The notes under the pieces are model-generated. The model had not been told where the DNA came from. It saw only the letters and a list, made by a program, of their open reading frames with translations, and searched no databases. The translations under genes and the position numbers were made by a program. A stretch of DNA of 64,000 nt from Balanoglossus misakiensis (lineage: Eukaryota; Hemichordata), in contig CM082588.2 of the NCBI GenBank assembly GCA_040954595.2, forward strand, positions 9,858,001 through 9,922,000. The letters are read 5' to 3'. Below are positions 1-13,791 of this stretch, in pieces. Position 1 is the first letter of the stretch; the number at the start of each line of letters is the position of its first letter.

Positions 1-374
1 AGATACAGAAAAATGTTCTAGAATCATATATGCCATTGGCAGGCTGTAATTTAGTACTGAATATAGTTTTATGGGCCTGTCATGAACAGAAGAACCTGTG
101 TCTAAGTAGTCCTGTTTCATAAGTCAGGTCCATGACATATGTACCGACATCTGTGATTGGTCCATCTGGTAATCTTAGGTCCACTTGCGGCACGCTGATT
201 GGAGGGACCTTATGTGTTAGGTCTTATCATTATGTATTATTCACTAGACCTTGTAGGTTAGGTCTTATTACTATGTATTATTCACTTTACAGCTCCTTGA
301 TTGGTTAATGTGTAGGTCTGGTCCTCCAGTGTTCACTGCCTCATTATGCAGGACCTTGTAGGTTAGGTCTATCT
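1..374. repeat. Flank of the satellite with short degenerate repeats
   Basis: No gene is visible. From about 209 to 375 a roughly 50-100 bp degenerate motif (GACCTTGTAGGTTAGGTC followed by TATGTATTATTCACT) occurs three times. The last copy runs directly into the first satellite monomer at TATCTATGTGTTCTGCG, so the satellite boundary lies inside this small repeat. Confidence 0.5.
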
Positions 375-1785
375 ATGTGTTCTGCGCCTCCCAACAGAAT
401 TCCGTAAATACACGAGGCTGTTTGGAAGCAACCATGGAAATTTTAGAACTATCTCTCGATCTACAGAGTCTTTAGTGGAAAACTTTCTTATGCACATAGG
501 CCTATCTATGTGTTCTGTGCCTCACAACATCGGCAAATAAACGAGGCTGTTTGGAAACAACCATGGAAATTTTAGAACTATCCGTTGATCTAAAGTTGAA
601 AAGTTTCTTATGCGCATAGGCCTATCTATGTGTTCAGCGCATCACAACAGAATTGTGTAAATGAACGAGGCTGTGTTTGGAAGCAACCATGGAAATTTTA
701 GAACTATCTCTCGATCTACAGAGTCTAGTGGAAAACTTTATTATGCACATAGGCCTATCTATGTGTTCTGTGCCTCACAACATCGGTAAATAAACGAGGC
801 TGTTTGGAAGCAACCATGGAAATTTTACAACTATCCGTCGATCTACAGAGTCTGGTGGAAAACTTTCTTATGCGCATAGGCCTATCACGTGTTCTGCGCC
901 TCACAACAGAATGTTGTAAACAAACGAGGCTGTGTTTGGAAGCAACCATGGTAATTTTAGAACTATCCGTCGATCTACGGAGTCTAGTGGAAAACTTTCT
1001 TATGCGCATAGGCATATCTATGTGTTCTACGCATCACAACAGAATTCGGTACATAAACGAGGCTGTTTGGAAGCAACCATGGAAATTTTAGAACTATCTC
1101 TTGATCTACAGAGTCTAGTGGAAAACGTTCTTATGCACATAGGCCTATCTATGTGTTCTGCGCCTCACAACAGAATTCGGTATATAAACGAGGCTGTGTT
1201 TGGAAGCAACAATGGAAATTTTAGAACTATTCGTCGATCTACAGAGTCTAGTGGAAAATGTTCTTATGCGCATAGGCATATCTATGTGTTCTACGCATCA
1301 CAACAGAATTCGGTACATAAACGAGGCTATTTGGAAGCAACCATGGACATTTTAGAACTATCTCTTGATCTACAGAGTCTAGTGGAAAACGTTCTTATGC
1401 ACATAGGCCTATCTATGTGTTTTGCGCCTCACAACAGAATTCGGTATATAAACGAGGCTGTGTTTGGAAGCAACCATGGAAATTTTAGAACTATCCGTCG
1501 ATCTACAGTGTCTAGTGGAAAACGTTCTTATGCGCATAGGCCTATCTATGTGTTCTGCGCTTCACAACAGAATTTTGTAAACAAATGAGGCAGTGTTTGG
1601 AATCAACCATGGAAATTTTCGAACTATCTCTCGATCTACAGAGTCTAGTGGAAACATTTCTTATGCGCATAGGCCTATCATGTGTTATGCGCCTCACAAC
1701 AGAAATCGGTAAATAAACGAGGCTGTTTGGAAGCAACCATGGAAATTTTATAACTATCTCTCGATCTACAGAGTCTAGTGGAAAA

Positions 1786-2262
1786 CTAATTAATACTGGG
1801 GCAAATATTACTGTAGCTCCTATTCGGTTGTTAGAGCTAGTACCCGCTCTTAAGAATTATCCGATGTTCAAGTCCAGATATAATTGTGTACAACCGGCAA
1901 ACGAAGACAAATTGAAGGTATTTGGATTTATGAAAATACCTGCTTTTATTGGGAATAAGCGTGTATTACTGTATGTTAATTTAGTTGAGTCTCTTCAGCA
2001 TAATCTGATTTTGGGACTTGATTTTATGAAGCGTTATAGAGCTGTTATTGATTTCATGGGTAATATTTTAAGATTACAATCAGACGTACCGTTAAGAACC
2101 AATGTTGATGTTAACATTCCACCTGGAAATGAAACGGATATTCCAGTGAAAGTACCGTATAATTATCTTACTGGAGTTTTAGGTTGTATTTCTGATAAAC
2201 GAACACGCTTAACCCCGGGTATTTTGGTAGCTAAGCCTATTCGAATAAGAATTTTCTTCCCA
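1786..2262 (+). pseudogene. Retropepsin-like segment, copy 1 (type A, NTGA)
   Basis: Encodes a retrotransposon-type aspartic protease fragment, the enzyme that in LTR retrotransposons cleaves the polyprotein. The frame enters from the upstream monomer (ESSGK) and reads LINTGANITVAP, then about 50 residues, then LILGLDFMKRY and a basic tail. LIDTGA and ILGLDF are the hallmark active-site and late-strand motifs of retropepsins. In this copy the catalytic Asp is Asn (AAT for GAT), so activity is not expected. The frame stays open through the segment and into the next monomer, stopping at 2,335-2,337. No integrase, reverse transcriptase or gag lies nearby. Confidence 0.85.
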
Positions 2263-4473
2263 TACGTGTTCTGCGCCTCACAACAGAATTCGGTAAACAA
2301 ACGAGGCTGTGTTTGGAAGCAACCGTGGAAATTTTAGAACTATCTCTCGATCTACAGAGTCTGGTGGAAAACGTTCTTATGCGCATAGGCCTATCATGTG
2401 TTCTGCGCCTCACAACAGAATTCGGAAATAAACGAGGCTGTTTGGAAGCAACCATGGAAAGTTTAGAACTATCTCTCGATCTATAGAGTCTAGTGGAAAA
2501 CGTTCTTATGCACATAGGCCTATCTATGTGTTCTGCGCCTCACAACAGAATTCCTTAAATAAACGAGGCTGTTTGGAAGCAACCATGGAAATCTTACAAC
2601 TATCCGTCGATCTATAGAGTCTAGTGGAAAACGTTCTTATGCGCATAGGCCTATATATGTGTTCTGCGCATCACAACAGAATTTTGTAAACAAACGAGGC
2701 TGTTTGGAAGCAACCATGGAAAGTTTCGAACTATCTCTCGATCTACAGAGTCTATAGTGGAAAACTCTCTTATGCACATATGCCTATATATGTGTTCTAC
2801 GCCTCAAAACAGAATTCCTTAAATAAACGAGGCTGTTTGGAAGCAACCATGGAAATCTTACAACTATCCGTCGATCTATAGAGTCTAGTGGAAAACGTTC
2901 TAATGCGCATAGGCCTATATATGTGTTCTGCGCATCACAACAGAATTTTGTAAACAAACGAGGCTGTTTGGAAGCAACCATGGAAAGTTTCGAACTATCT
3001 CTCGATCTACAGAGTCTATAGTGGAAAACTCTCTTATGCACATATGCCTATATATGTGTTCTACGCCTCAAAACAGAATTCCTTAAATAAACGAGGCTGT
3101 TTGGAAGCAACCATGGAAATCTTACAACTATCCGTCGATCTATAGAGTCTAGTGGAAAACGTTCTTATGCGCATAGGCCTATATATGTGTTCTGCGCATC
3201 ACAACAGAATTTTGTAAACAAACGAGGCTGTGTTTGGAAGCAATCATGGAAATTTTAAAACTATCTCTCGATCTACAGAGTCTATAGTGGAAAACTTTCT
3301 TATGCACATATGCCTATCTATGTGTTCTGCGCCTCCCAACAGAATTCCGTAAATACACGAGGCTGTTTGGAAGCAACTATGGAAATTTTAGAACTACATG
3401 TATCCGTCGATCTACAGAGTCTGGTGGAAAACTTTCTTATGCGCATAGGCCTATCACGTGTTCTGCGCCTCACTACAGAATTCGGTAAATAAACGAGGCT
3501 GTTTGGAAGCAACTATGGAAATTTTAGAACTATCCGTTGATCTACAGAGTCTAGTGGAAAAATTTCTTATGCGCATAGGCCTATCATGTGTTCTGCGCCT
3601 CACAACAGAAATCGGTAAATAAACGAGGATGTTTGGAAGCAACCATGGAAATTTTAGAATTATCCGTCGATCTACGGAGTCTAGTGGAAAACTTTCTTAT
3701 GCGCATAGGCCTATCTATGTGTTCTGCGCCTCACAACAGAATTCGGTAAATAAACGAGGCTGTTTGGAAGCAACCATGGAAATTTTAGAACTATCCGTCG
3801 ATCTACAGAGTCTAGTGGAAAACTTTCTTATGCGCATAGGCCTATCTATGTGTTCTGCGCCTCACAACAGAATTCGGTAAATAAACGAGGCTGTTTGGAA
3901 GCAACCATGGAAATTTTAGAACTATCCGTCGATCTACGGAGTCTAGTGGAAAACTTTCTTATGCGCATAGGCCTATCTATGTGTTCTGCGCCTCACAACA
4001 GAATTCGGAAATAAACGAGGCTGTTTGGAAGCAACCATGGACATTTTAGAACTATCTCTCGATCTACAGAGTCTAGTGGAAAACTTTCTCATGCGCATAG
4101 GCCTATTACGTGTTCTGCGCCTCACAACAGAATTCGGTAAATAAACGAGGCTGTTTGGAAGCAACCATGGAAATTTTAGAACTATCTCTTGATCTACAGA
4201 GTCTAGTGGAAACATTTCTTATGCGCATAGGCCTATCATGTGTTATGCGCCTCACAACAGAATTCGGTAAATAAACGAGGTTGTTTGGAAGCAACCATGG
4301 AAATTTTAGAACTATCTCTTGATCTACAGAGTCTAGTGGAAACATTTCTTATGCGCATAGGCCTATCATGTGTTATGCGCCTCACAACAGAAATCGGTAA
4401 ATAAACGAGGCTGTTTGGAAGCAACCATGGAAATTTTATAACTATCTCTCGATCTACAGAGTCTAGTGGAAAA

Positions 4474-4950
4474 CTAATTAATACTGGAGCAAATATTACT
4501 GTAACTCCTATTCGGTTGTTAGAGCTAGTACCCGCTCTTAAGAATTATCCGATGTTCAAGTCCAGATATAATTGTGTACAACCGGCAAACGAAGACAAAT
4601 TGAAGGTATTTGGATTGATGAAAATACCTGCTTTTATTGGGAATAAGCGTGTATTACTGTATGTTAATTTAGTTGAGTCTCTTCAGCATAATCTGATTTT
4701 GGGACTTGATTTTATGAAGCGTTATAGAGCTGTTGTTGATTTCATGGGTAATATTTTAAGATTACAATCAGACGTACCGTTAAGAACCAATGTTGATGTT
4801 AACATTCCACCCGGAAATGAAATGGTTATTCCAGTGAAAGTACCGTATAAATATCTTACTGGAGTTTTAGGTTGTATTTCTGATAAACGAACACGCTTAA
4901 CCCCGGGTATTTTGGTAGCTAAGCCTATTCGAATAAGAATTTTCTTCCCA
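4474..4950 (+). pseudogene. Retropepsin-like segment, copy 2 (type A, NTGA)
   Basis: Same layout as the copy at 1,786, with NTGA at the active site and no internal deletion. The frame runs on through the following monomers to 5,181, making the longest protease-satellite fusion frame in the array (about 235 residues from the NTGA motif). Two residues after the core differ from copy 1 (MV for TD before IPVKVPY). It sits in the first of two 3,248-bp higher-order units. Confidence 0.85.
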
Positions 4951-5847
4951 TGCGTGTTCTGCGCCTCACAACAGAATTCGGTAAATAAACGAGGCTGTTT
5001 GGAAGCAACCTTGGAAATGTTAGAACTATCCGTCGATCTACAGAGTCTGGTGGAAAACGTTCTTATGCGCATAGGCCTATCATGTGTTCTGCGCCTCACA
5101 ACAGAATTCGGAAATAAACGAGGCTGTTTGGAAGCAACCATGGAAATTTTAGAACTATCTCTCGATCTACAGAGTCTATAGTGGAAAACTTTCTTATGCA
5201 CATATGCCTATATATGTGTTCTGCGCCTCAAAACAGAATTCCGTAAATAAACGGGGCTGTTTGGAAGCAAACATGGAAATTCTAGAACTTTCTCTCGATC
5301 TACAGAGTATAGTGGAAAACGTTCATATGCGCATAGGCCTATCATGTGTTATGCACATCACAACAGAATTTTGTAAACAAACGAGGCTTTGTTTGGAAGC
5401 AACAATGGAAATTTTAGAACTATCCGTCGATCTACGGAGTCTAGTGGAAAACTTTCTTATGCGCATAGGCCTATCTATGTGTTCTGCGCATCACAACAGA
5501 ATTTTGTAAACAAACGAGGCTTTGTTTGGAAGCAACCATGGAATTTTTAGAACTATCTATCGATCTACAGAGTCTAGTGGAAAACGTTCTTATGCGCATA
5601 GGCCTATGTATGTGTTCTGCGCATCACAACAGAATTTTGTAAACAAAGGAGGCTGTGTTTGGATGCAACCATGGAAATTTTCGAACTATCTCTCGATCTA
5701 CAGAGTCTAGTGGAAACATTTCTTATGCGCATAGGCCTATTATGTGTTCTGCGCCTCACAACAGAAATCGGTAAATAAACGAGGCTGTTTGGAAGCAACC
5801 ATGGAAATTTTATAACTATCTCTCGATCTACAGAGTCTAGTGGAAAA

Positions 5848-6304
5848 CTAATTGATACTGGAGCAAATATTACTGTAGCTCCTATTCGGTTGTTAGAGCT
5901 AGTACCCGCTCTTAAGAATTATCCGATGTTCAAGTCCAGATATAATTGTGTACAACCGGCAAACGAAGACAAATTGAAGGTATTTGGATTGATGAAAATA
6001 CCTGCTTTTATTGGGAATAAGCGCGTAAAACTGTATGTTAATTTAGTTGAGTCTCTTCAGCATAATCTGATTTTGGGACTTGATTTTATGAAGCGTTATA
6101 GAGCTGTTATTGATTTCATGGGTAATATTTTAAGATTACAATCAGACGTACCGTTAAGAACCAATGTTGATGTTAACATTCCACCTGGTGAAAGTACCGT
6201 ATAAATATCTTACTGGAGTTTTAGTTTGTATTTCTGATAAATGAACACGCTTAACCCCGGGTATTTTGGTAGCTAAGCCTATTCGAATAAGAATTTTCTT
6301 CCCA
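5848..6304 (+). pseudogene. Retropepsin-like segment, copy 3 (type B, DTGA, 20-bp deletion)
   Basis: Here the active-site triplet is intact (LIDTGANITVAP) and ILGLDF is present, so the roughly 100-residue retropepsin core is complete on paper. Compared with type A, 20 bp are missing after the IPPG codons (near 6,188), which shifts the frame and ends it within a few codons at 6,204. Type B also reads VKLYV where type A reads VLLYV, and carries TGA where type A has CGA further downstream. There is no in-frame ATG close upstream of DTGA, so expression is doubtful. Confidence 0.85.
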
Positions 6305-7721
6305 TACGTGTTCTGCGCCTCACAACAGAATTCGGTAAATAAACGAGGCTGTTTGGAAGCAACCAAGGAAATGTTAGAACTATCCGTCGATCTACAGAGT
6401 CTGGTGGAAAACGTTCTTATGCGCATAGGCCTATAATGTGTTCTGCGCCTCACAACTATATTCGGAAATAAACGAGGGTGTTTGGAAGCAACCATGGAAA
6501 TTTTAGAACTATCTCTCGATCTACAGAGTCTATAGTGGAAAACTTTCTTATGCACATATGCCTATCTATGTGTTCTGTGCCTCAAAACAGAATTCCGTAA
6601 ATAAACGAGGCTGTTTGGAAGCAACTATGGAAATTTTAGAACTACATGTATCCGTCGATCTACAGAGTCTGGTGGAAAACTTTCTTATGCGCATAGGCCT
6701 ATCACGTGTTCTGCGCCTCACTACAGAATTCGGTAAATAAACGAGGCTGTTTGGAAGCAACTATGGAAATTTTAGAACTATCCGTTGATCTACAGAGTCT
6801 AGTGGAAAAATTTCTTATGCGCATAGGCCTATCATGTGTTCTGCGCCTCACAACAGAAATCGGTAAATAAACGAGGATGTTTGGAAGCAACCATGGAAAT
6901 TTTAGAATTATCCGTCGATCTACGGAGTCTAGTGGAAAACTTTCTTATGCGCATAGGCCTATCTATGTGTTCTGCGCCTCACAACAGAATTCGGTAAATA
7001 AACGAGGCTGTTTGGAAGCAACCATGGAAATTTTAGAACTATCCGTCGATCTACAGAGTCTAGTGGAAAACTTTCTTATGCGCATAGGCCTATCTATGTG
7101 TTCTGCGCCTCACAACAGAATTCGGTAAATAAACGAGGCTGTTTGGAAGCAACCATGGAAATTTTAGAACTATCCGTCGATCTACGGAGTCTAGTGGAAA
7201 ACTTTCTTATGCGCATAGGCCTATCTATGTGTTCTGCGCCTCACAACAGAATTCGGAAATAAACGAGGCTGTTTGGAAGCAACCATGGACATTTTAGAAC
7301 TATCTCTCGATCTACAGAGTCTAGTGGAAAACTTTCTCATGCGCATAGGCCTATTACGTGTTCTGCGCCTCACAACAGAATTCGGTAAATAAACGAGGCT
7401 GTTTGGAAGCAACCATGGAAATTTTAGAACTATCTCTTGATCTACAGAGTCTAGTGGAAACATTTCTTATGCGCATAGGCCTATCATGTGTTATGCGCCT
7501 CACAACAGAATTCGGTAAATAAACGAGGTTGTTTGGAAGCAACCATGGAAATTTTAGAACTATCTCTTGATCTACAGAGTCTAGTGGAAACATTTCTTAT
7601 GCGCATAGGCCTATCATGTGTTATGCGCCTCACAACAGAAATCGGTAAATAAACGAGGCTGTTTGGAAGCAACCATGGACATTTTATAACTATCTCTCGA
7701 TCTACAGAGTCTAGTGGAAAA

Positions 7722-8198
7722 CTAATTAATACTGGAGCAAATATTACTGTAACTCCTATTCGGTTGTTAGAGCTAGTACCCGCTCTTAAGAATTATCCGA
7801 TGTTCAAGTCCAGATATAATTGTGTACAACCGGCAAACAAAGACAAATTGAAGGTATTTGGATTGATGAAAATACCTGCTTTTATTGGGAATAAGCGTGT
7901 ATTACTGTATGTTAATTTAGTTGAGTCTCTTCAGCATAATCTGATTTTGGGACTTGATTTTATGAAGCGTTATAGAGCTGTTGTTGATTTCATGGGTAAT
8001 ATTTTAAGATTACAATCAGACGTACCGTTAAGAACCAATGTTGATGTTAACATTCCACCTGGAAATGAAATGGTTATTCCAGTGAAAGTACCGTATAAAT
8101 ATCTTACTGGAGTTTTAGGTTGTATTTCTGATAAACGAACACGCTTAACCCCGGGTATTTTGGTAGCTAAGCCTATTCGAATAAGAATTTTCTTCCCA
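7722..8198 (+). pseudogene. Retropepsin-like segment, copy 4 (type A, NTGA)
   Basis: Lies 3,248 bp after copy 2 and is almost identical to it; one visible amino-acid change is Lys for Glu in the ANEDKLKVF stretch. The active-site Asp is again Asn. The frame continues through satellite monomers to 8,429. Confidence 0.85.
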
Positions 8199-9095
8199 TG
8201 CGTGTTCTGCGCCTCACAACAGAATTCGGTAAATAAACGAGGCTGTTTGGAAGCAACCTTGGAAATGTTAGAACTATCCGTCGATCTACAGAGTCTGGTG
8301 GAAAACGTTCTTATGCGCATAGGCCTATCATGTGTTCTGCGCCTCACAACAGAATTCGGAAATAAACGAGGCTGTTTGGAAGCAACCATGGAAATTTTAG
8401 AACTATCTCTCGATCTACAGAGTCTATAGTGGAAAACTTTCTTATGCACATATGCCTATATATGTGTTCTGCGCCTCAAAACAGAATTCCGTAAATAAAC
8501 GGGGCTGTTTGGAAGCAAACATGGAAATTCTAGAACTATCTCTCGATCTACAGAGTATAGTGGAAAACGTTCATATGCGCATAGGCCTATCATGTGTTAT
8601 GCACATCACAACAGAATTTTGTAAACAAACGAGGCTTTGTTTGGAAGCAACAATGGAAATTTTAGAACTATCCGTCGATCTACGGAGTCTAGTGGAAAAC
8701 TTTCTTATGCGCATAGGCCTATCTATGTGTTCTGCGCATCACAACAGAATTTTTTAAACAAACGAGGCTTTGTTTGGAAGCAACCATGGAATTTTTAGAA
8801 CTATCTATCGATCTACAGAGTCTAGTGGAAAACGTTCTTATGCGCATAGGCCTATGTATGTGTTCTGCGCATCACAACAGAATTTTGTAAACAAAGGAGG
8901 CTGTGTTTGGAAGCAACCATGGAAATTTTCGAACTATCTCTCGATCTACAGAGTCTAGTGGAAACATTTCTTATGCGCATAGGCCTATTATGTGTTCTGC
9001 GCCTCACAACAGAAATCGGTAAATAAACGAGGCTGTTTGGAAGCAACCATGGAAATTTTATAACTATCTCTCGATCTACAGAGTCTAGTGGAAAA

Positions 9096-9552
9096 CTAAT
9101 TGATACTGGAGCAAATATTACTGTAGCTCCTATTCGGTTGTTAGAGCTAGTACCCGCTCTTAAGAATTATCCGATGTTCAAGTCCAGATATAATTGTGTA
9201 CAACCGGCAAACGAAGACAAATTGAAGGTATTTGGATTGATGAAAATACCTGCTTTTATTGGGAATAAGCGCGTAAAACTGTATGTTAATTTAGTTGAGT
9301 CTCTTCAGCATAATCTGATTTTGGGACTTGATTTTATGAAGCGTTATAGAGCTGTTATTGATTTCATGGGTAATATTTTAAGATTACAATCAGACGTACC
9401 GTTAAGAACCAATGTTGATGTTAACATTCCACCTGGTGAAAGTACCGTATAAATATCTTACTGGAGTTTTAGGTTGTATTTCTGATAAATGAACACGCTT
9501 AACCCCGGGTATTTTGGTAGCTAAGCCTATTCGAATAAGAATTTTCTTCCCA
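9096..9552 (+). pseudogene. Retropepsin-like segment, copy 5 (type B, DTGA)
   Basis: Lies 3,248 bp after copy 3 and shares its DTGA, VKLYV and 20-bp deletion. It is also the first member of a 2.3-kb block (protease plus following monomers) that recurs 8,593 bp and 12,173 bp further on. The frame ends at 9,452. Confidence 0.85.
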
Positions 9553-10953
9553 TACGTGTTCTGCGCCTCACAACAGAATTCGGTAAATAAACGAGGCTGT
9601 TTGGAAGCAACCAAGGAAATGTTAGAACTATCCGTCGATCTACAGAGTCTGGTGGAAAACGTTCTTATGCGCATAGGCCTATAATGTGTTCTGCGCCTCA
9701 CAACTATATTCGGAAATAAACGAGGGTGTTTGGAAGCAACCATGGAAATTTTAGAACTATCTCTCGATCTACAGAGTCTATAGTGGAAAACTTTCTTATG
9801 CACATATGCCTATCTATGTGTTCTGTGCCTCAAAACAGAATTCCGTAAATAAACGAGGCTGTTTGGAAGCAAACATGGAAATTTTAGAACTATCTCTCGA
9901 TCTACAGAGTATAGTGGAAAACGTTCATATGCGCATAGGCATATGTATGTGTTCTACGCATCACAACAGAATTCGGTAAATAAACGAGGCTGTTTGGAAA
10001 CAACCATGGAAATTTTAGAACTATCCGTTGATCTAAAGTTGAAAAGTTTCTTATGCGCATAGGCCTATCTATGTGTTCTGCGCCTCCCAACAGAATTCCG
10101 TAAATACACGAGGCTGTGTTTGGAAGCAACCATGGAAATTTTAGAACTATCCGTCGATCTACAGAGTCTAGTGGAAAACGTTCTTATGCGCATAGGCCTA
10201 TCTATGTGTTCTGCGCATCACAACAGAATTTTGTAAAAAAACGAGGATGTGTTTGGAAGCAACCATGGAAATTTAAGAACTATCCTCGATCTACAGAGTA
10301 TAGTGGAAAACGTTCATATGCGCATAGGCCTATCTATGTGTTCTGCGCATCACAACAGAATTTTGTAAACAAACGAGGCTTTGTTTGGAAGCAACCATGG
10401 AAATTTTAGAACTATCCGTTGATCTAAAGTTGAAAAGTTTCTTATGCGCATAGGCCTATCTATGTGTTCAGCGCATCACAACAGAATTGTGTAAATAAAC
10501 GAGGCTGTGTTTGGAAACAACCCTGGAAATTTTAGAACTATCTCTCGATCTACAGTGACTAGTGGAAAACTTGCTTATGCACATAGGCCTATCTATATGT
10601 TCTGCGCATCACAACAGAATTCGGTAAATAAACGAGGCTGTATTTGGAAGCAACCATGGAAATTTTAGAACTATCCGTCGATCTACAGAGTCTAATGGAA
10701 AACGTTCTTACGCACATAGGCCTATCTAAGTGTTATGCGCATCACAACAGAATTTTATAAACAAACGAGGCTTTGTTTGGAAGCAACCATGGACATTTTA
10801 GAACTATCCGTCGATCTACAGTGGAAAACTATCTTATGCGCATTGCCCTATCTATGTATTCTGCTCATCACAACATAATTTTGTAAACAAAAAAGGGTGT
10901 GTTTGGAAGCAACCATTGACATTTTAAAACTATCTCTTGATTTACAGAGTCTA

Positions 10954-13170
10954 GTGGAAAACTTTCTTTGCACATTGACCTATGTATGTGTTCTGCGCCT
11001 CAAAACAGAATTCCGTAAATAAACGAGGCTGTTTGGAAGAAACCATGGAAATTTTAGAACTATCTCTCGATCTACAGAATCTAGTGGAAAACATTATTAT
11101 GCGCATAAACCTATCTATGTGTTCTGCGCATCACAACATAATTCAGTAAACAAACGAGGCGGGGTTTGGAAGCAACCATGGAAATTTTAGAAATATCTCT
11201 CGATCTACAGAGTCTAGTGGAAAACTTTGTTATGCGCATAGGCCTATCATGTGTTATGCGCATCACAACAGAATTTTGTAAACAAACGAGGCGGGGTTTG
11301 GAAGCAACCATGGAAATTTTAGAACTATCTCTCGATCTACAGAGTCTAGTGGAAAACATTCTTATGCGCAAAGGCCTATCTATGTGTTCTGCGCCTCAAA
11401 ACAGAATTCCGTAAATAAACGGGGCTGTTTGGAAGCAAACATGGAAATTCTAGAACTATCTCTCGATCTACAGAGTATAGTGGAAAACGTTCATATGCGC
11501 ATAGGCCTATCATGTGTTATGCACATCACAACAGAATTTTGTAAACAAACGAGGCTTTGTTTGGAAGCAACAATGGAAATTTTAGAACTATCCGTCGATC
11601 TACGGAGTCTAGTGGAAAACTTTCTTATGCGCATAGGCCTATCTATGTGTTCTGCGCATCACAACAGAATTTTGTAAACAAACGAGGCTTTGTTTGGAAG
11701 CAACCATGGAATTTTTAGAACTATCTATCGATCTACAGAGTCTAGTGGAAAACGTTCTTATGCGCATAGGCCTATCTATGTCTTCTGCGCATCACAACAG
11801 AATTTTGTAAACAAAGGAGGCTGTGTTTGGAAGCAACCATGGAAATTTTCGAACTATCTCTCGATCTACAGAGTCTAGTGGAAAACTTTCTTTGCACATA
11901 GACCTATGTATGTGTTCTGCGCCTCAAAACAGAATTCCGTAAATAAACGAGGCTGTTTGGAAGAAACCATGGAAATTTTAGAACTATCTCTCGATCTACA
12001 GAATCTAGTGGAAAACTTTATTATGCGCATAAACCTATCTATGTGTTCTGCGCATCACAACATAATTCAATAAACAAACGAGGCGGGGTTTGGAAGCAAC
12101 CATGGAAATTTTAGAAATATCTCTCGATCTACAGAGTCTAGTGGAAAACTTTGTTATGCGCATAGGCCTATCATGTGTTATGCGCATCACAACAGAATTT
12201 TGTAAACAAACGAGGCGGGGTTTGGAAGCAACCATGGAAATTTTAGAACTATCTCTCGATCTACAGAGTCTAGTGGAAAACATTCTTATGCGCAAAGGCC
12301 TATCTATGTGTTCTGCGCCTCAAAACAGAATTCCGTAAATAAACGGGGCTGTTTGGAAGCAAACATGGAAATTCTAGAACTATCTCTCGATCTACAGAGT
12401 ATAGTGGAAAACGTTCATATGCGCATAGGCCTATCATGTGTTATGCACATCACAACAGAATTTTGTAAACAAACGAGGCTTTGTTTGGAAGCAACAATGG
12501 AAATTTTAGAACTATCCGTCGATCTACGGAGTCTAGTGGAAAACTTTCTTATGCGCATAGGCCTATCTATGTGTTCTGCGCATCACAATAGAATTTTGTA
12601 AACAAACGAGGCTTTGTTTGGAAGCAACCATGGAATTTTTAGAACTATCTATCGATCTACAGAGTCTAGTGGAAAACGTTCTTATGCGCATAGGCCTATC
12701 TATGTGTTCTGCGCATCACAACAGAATTTTGTAAACAAAGGAGGCTGTGTTTGGAAGCAACCATGGAAATGTTCGAACTATCTCTCGATCTACAGAGTCT
12801 AGTGGAAAACTTTCTTTGCACATAGACCTATGTATGTGTTCTGCGCCTCAAAACAGAATTCCGTAAATAAACGAGGCTGTTTGGAAGAAACCATGGAAAT
12901 TTTAGAACTATCTCTCGATCTACAGAATCTAGTGGAAAACTTTATTATGCGCATAAACCTATCTATGTGTTCTGCGCATCACAACATAATTCAATAAACA
13001 AACGAGGCGGGGTTTGGAAGCAACCATGGAAATTTTAGAAATATCTCTCGATCTACAGAGTCTAGTGGAAAACTTTGTTATGCGCATAGGCCTATCATGT
13101 GTTATGCGCATCACAACAGAATTTTGTAAACAAACGAGGCGGGGTTTGGAAGCAACCATGGAAATTTTCG
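10954..13170. repeat. 924-bp higher-order repeat of satellite monomers
   Basis: Seven-monomer block starting at GTGGAAAACTTTCTTTGCAC at 10,954 recurs at 11,878 and 12,802. The third unit is cut off near 13,170, where it joins the monomer leading into copy 6 of the protease. These units contain no protease segment. Confidence 0.85.
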
Positions 13171-13334
13171 AACTATCTCTCGATCTACAGAGTCTAGTGG
13201 AAACATTTCTTATGCGCATAGGCCTATTATGTGTTATGCGCCTCACAACAGAAATCGGTAAATAAACGAGGCTGTTTGGAAGCAACCATGGAAATTTTAT
13301 AACTATCTCTCGATCTACAGAGTCTAGTGGAAAA

Positions 13335-13791
13335 CTAATTGATACTGGAGCAAATATTACTGTAGCTCCTATTCGGTTGTTAGAGCTAGTACCCGCTCTT
13401 AAGAATTATCCGATGTTCAAGTCCAGATATAATTGTGTACAACCGGCAAACGAAGACAAATTGAAGGTATTTGGATTGATGAAAATACCTGCTTTTATTG
13501 GGAATAAGCGCGTAAAACTGTATGTTAATTTAGTTGAGTCTCTTCAGCATAATCTGATTTTGGGACTTGATTTTATGAAGCGTTATAGAGCTGTTATTGA
13601 TTTCATGGGTAATATTTTAAGATTACAATCAGACGTACCGTTAAGAACCAATGTTGATGTTAACATTCCACCTGGTGAAAGTACCGTATAAATATCTTAC
13701 TGGAGTTTTAGGTTGTATTTCTGATAAATGAACACGCTTAACCCCGGGTATTTTGGTAGCTAAGCCTATTCGAATAAGAATTTTCTTCCCA
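13335..13791 (+). pseudogene. Retropepsin-like segment, copy 6 (type B, DTGA)
   Basis: Type B copy that opens the run of 1,088-bp higher-order units; the next copy follows at 1,090 bp. DTGA and ILGLDF are present, the 20-bp deletion closes the frame at 13,691. Confidence 0.85.

Larger units (their letters stand above)
3300..9795. repeat. Two 3,248-bp higher-order units
   Basis: Everything from about 3,300 to 6,547 recurs at 6,548 to 9,795 with an offset of 3,248 bp, including one type A and one type B protease per unit (4,474/7,722 and 5,848/9,096). Only scattered substitutions separate the two. Confidence 0.85.
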
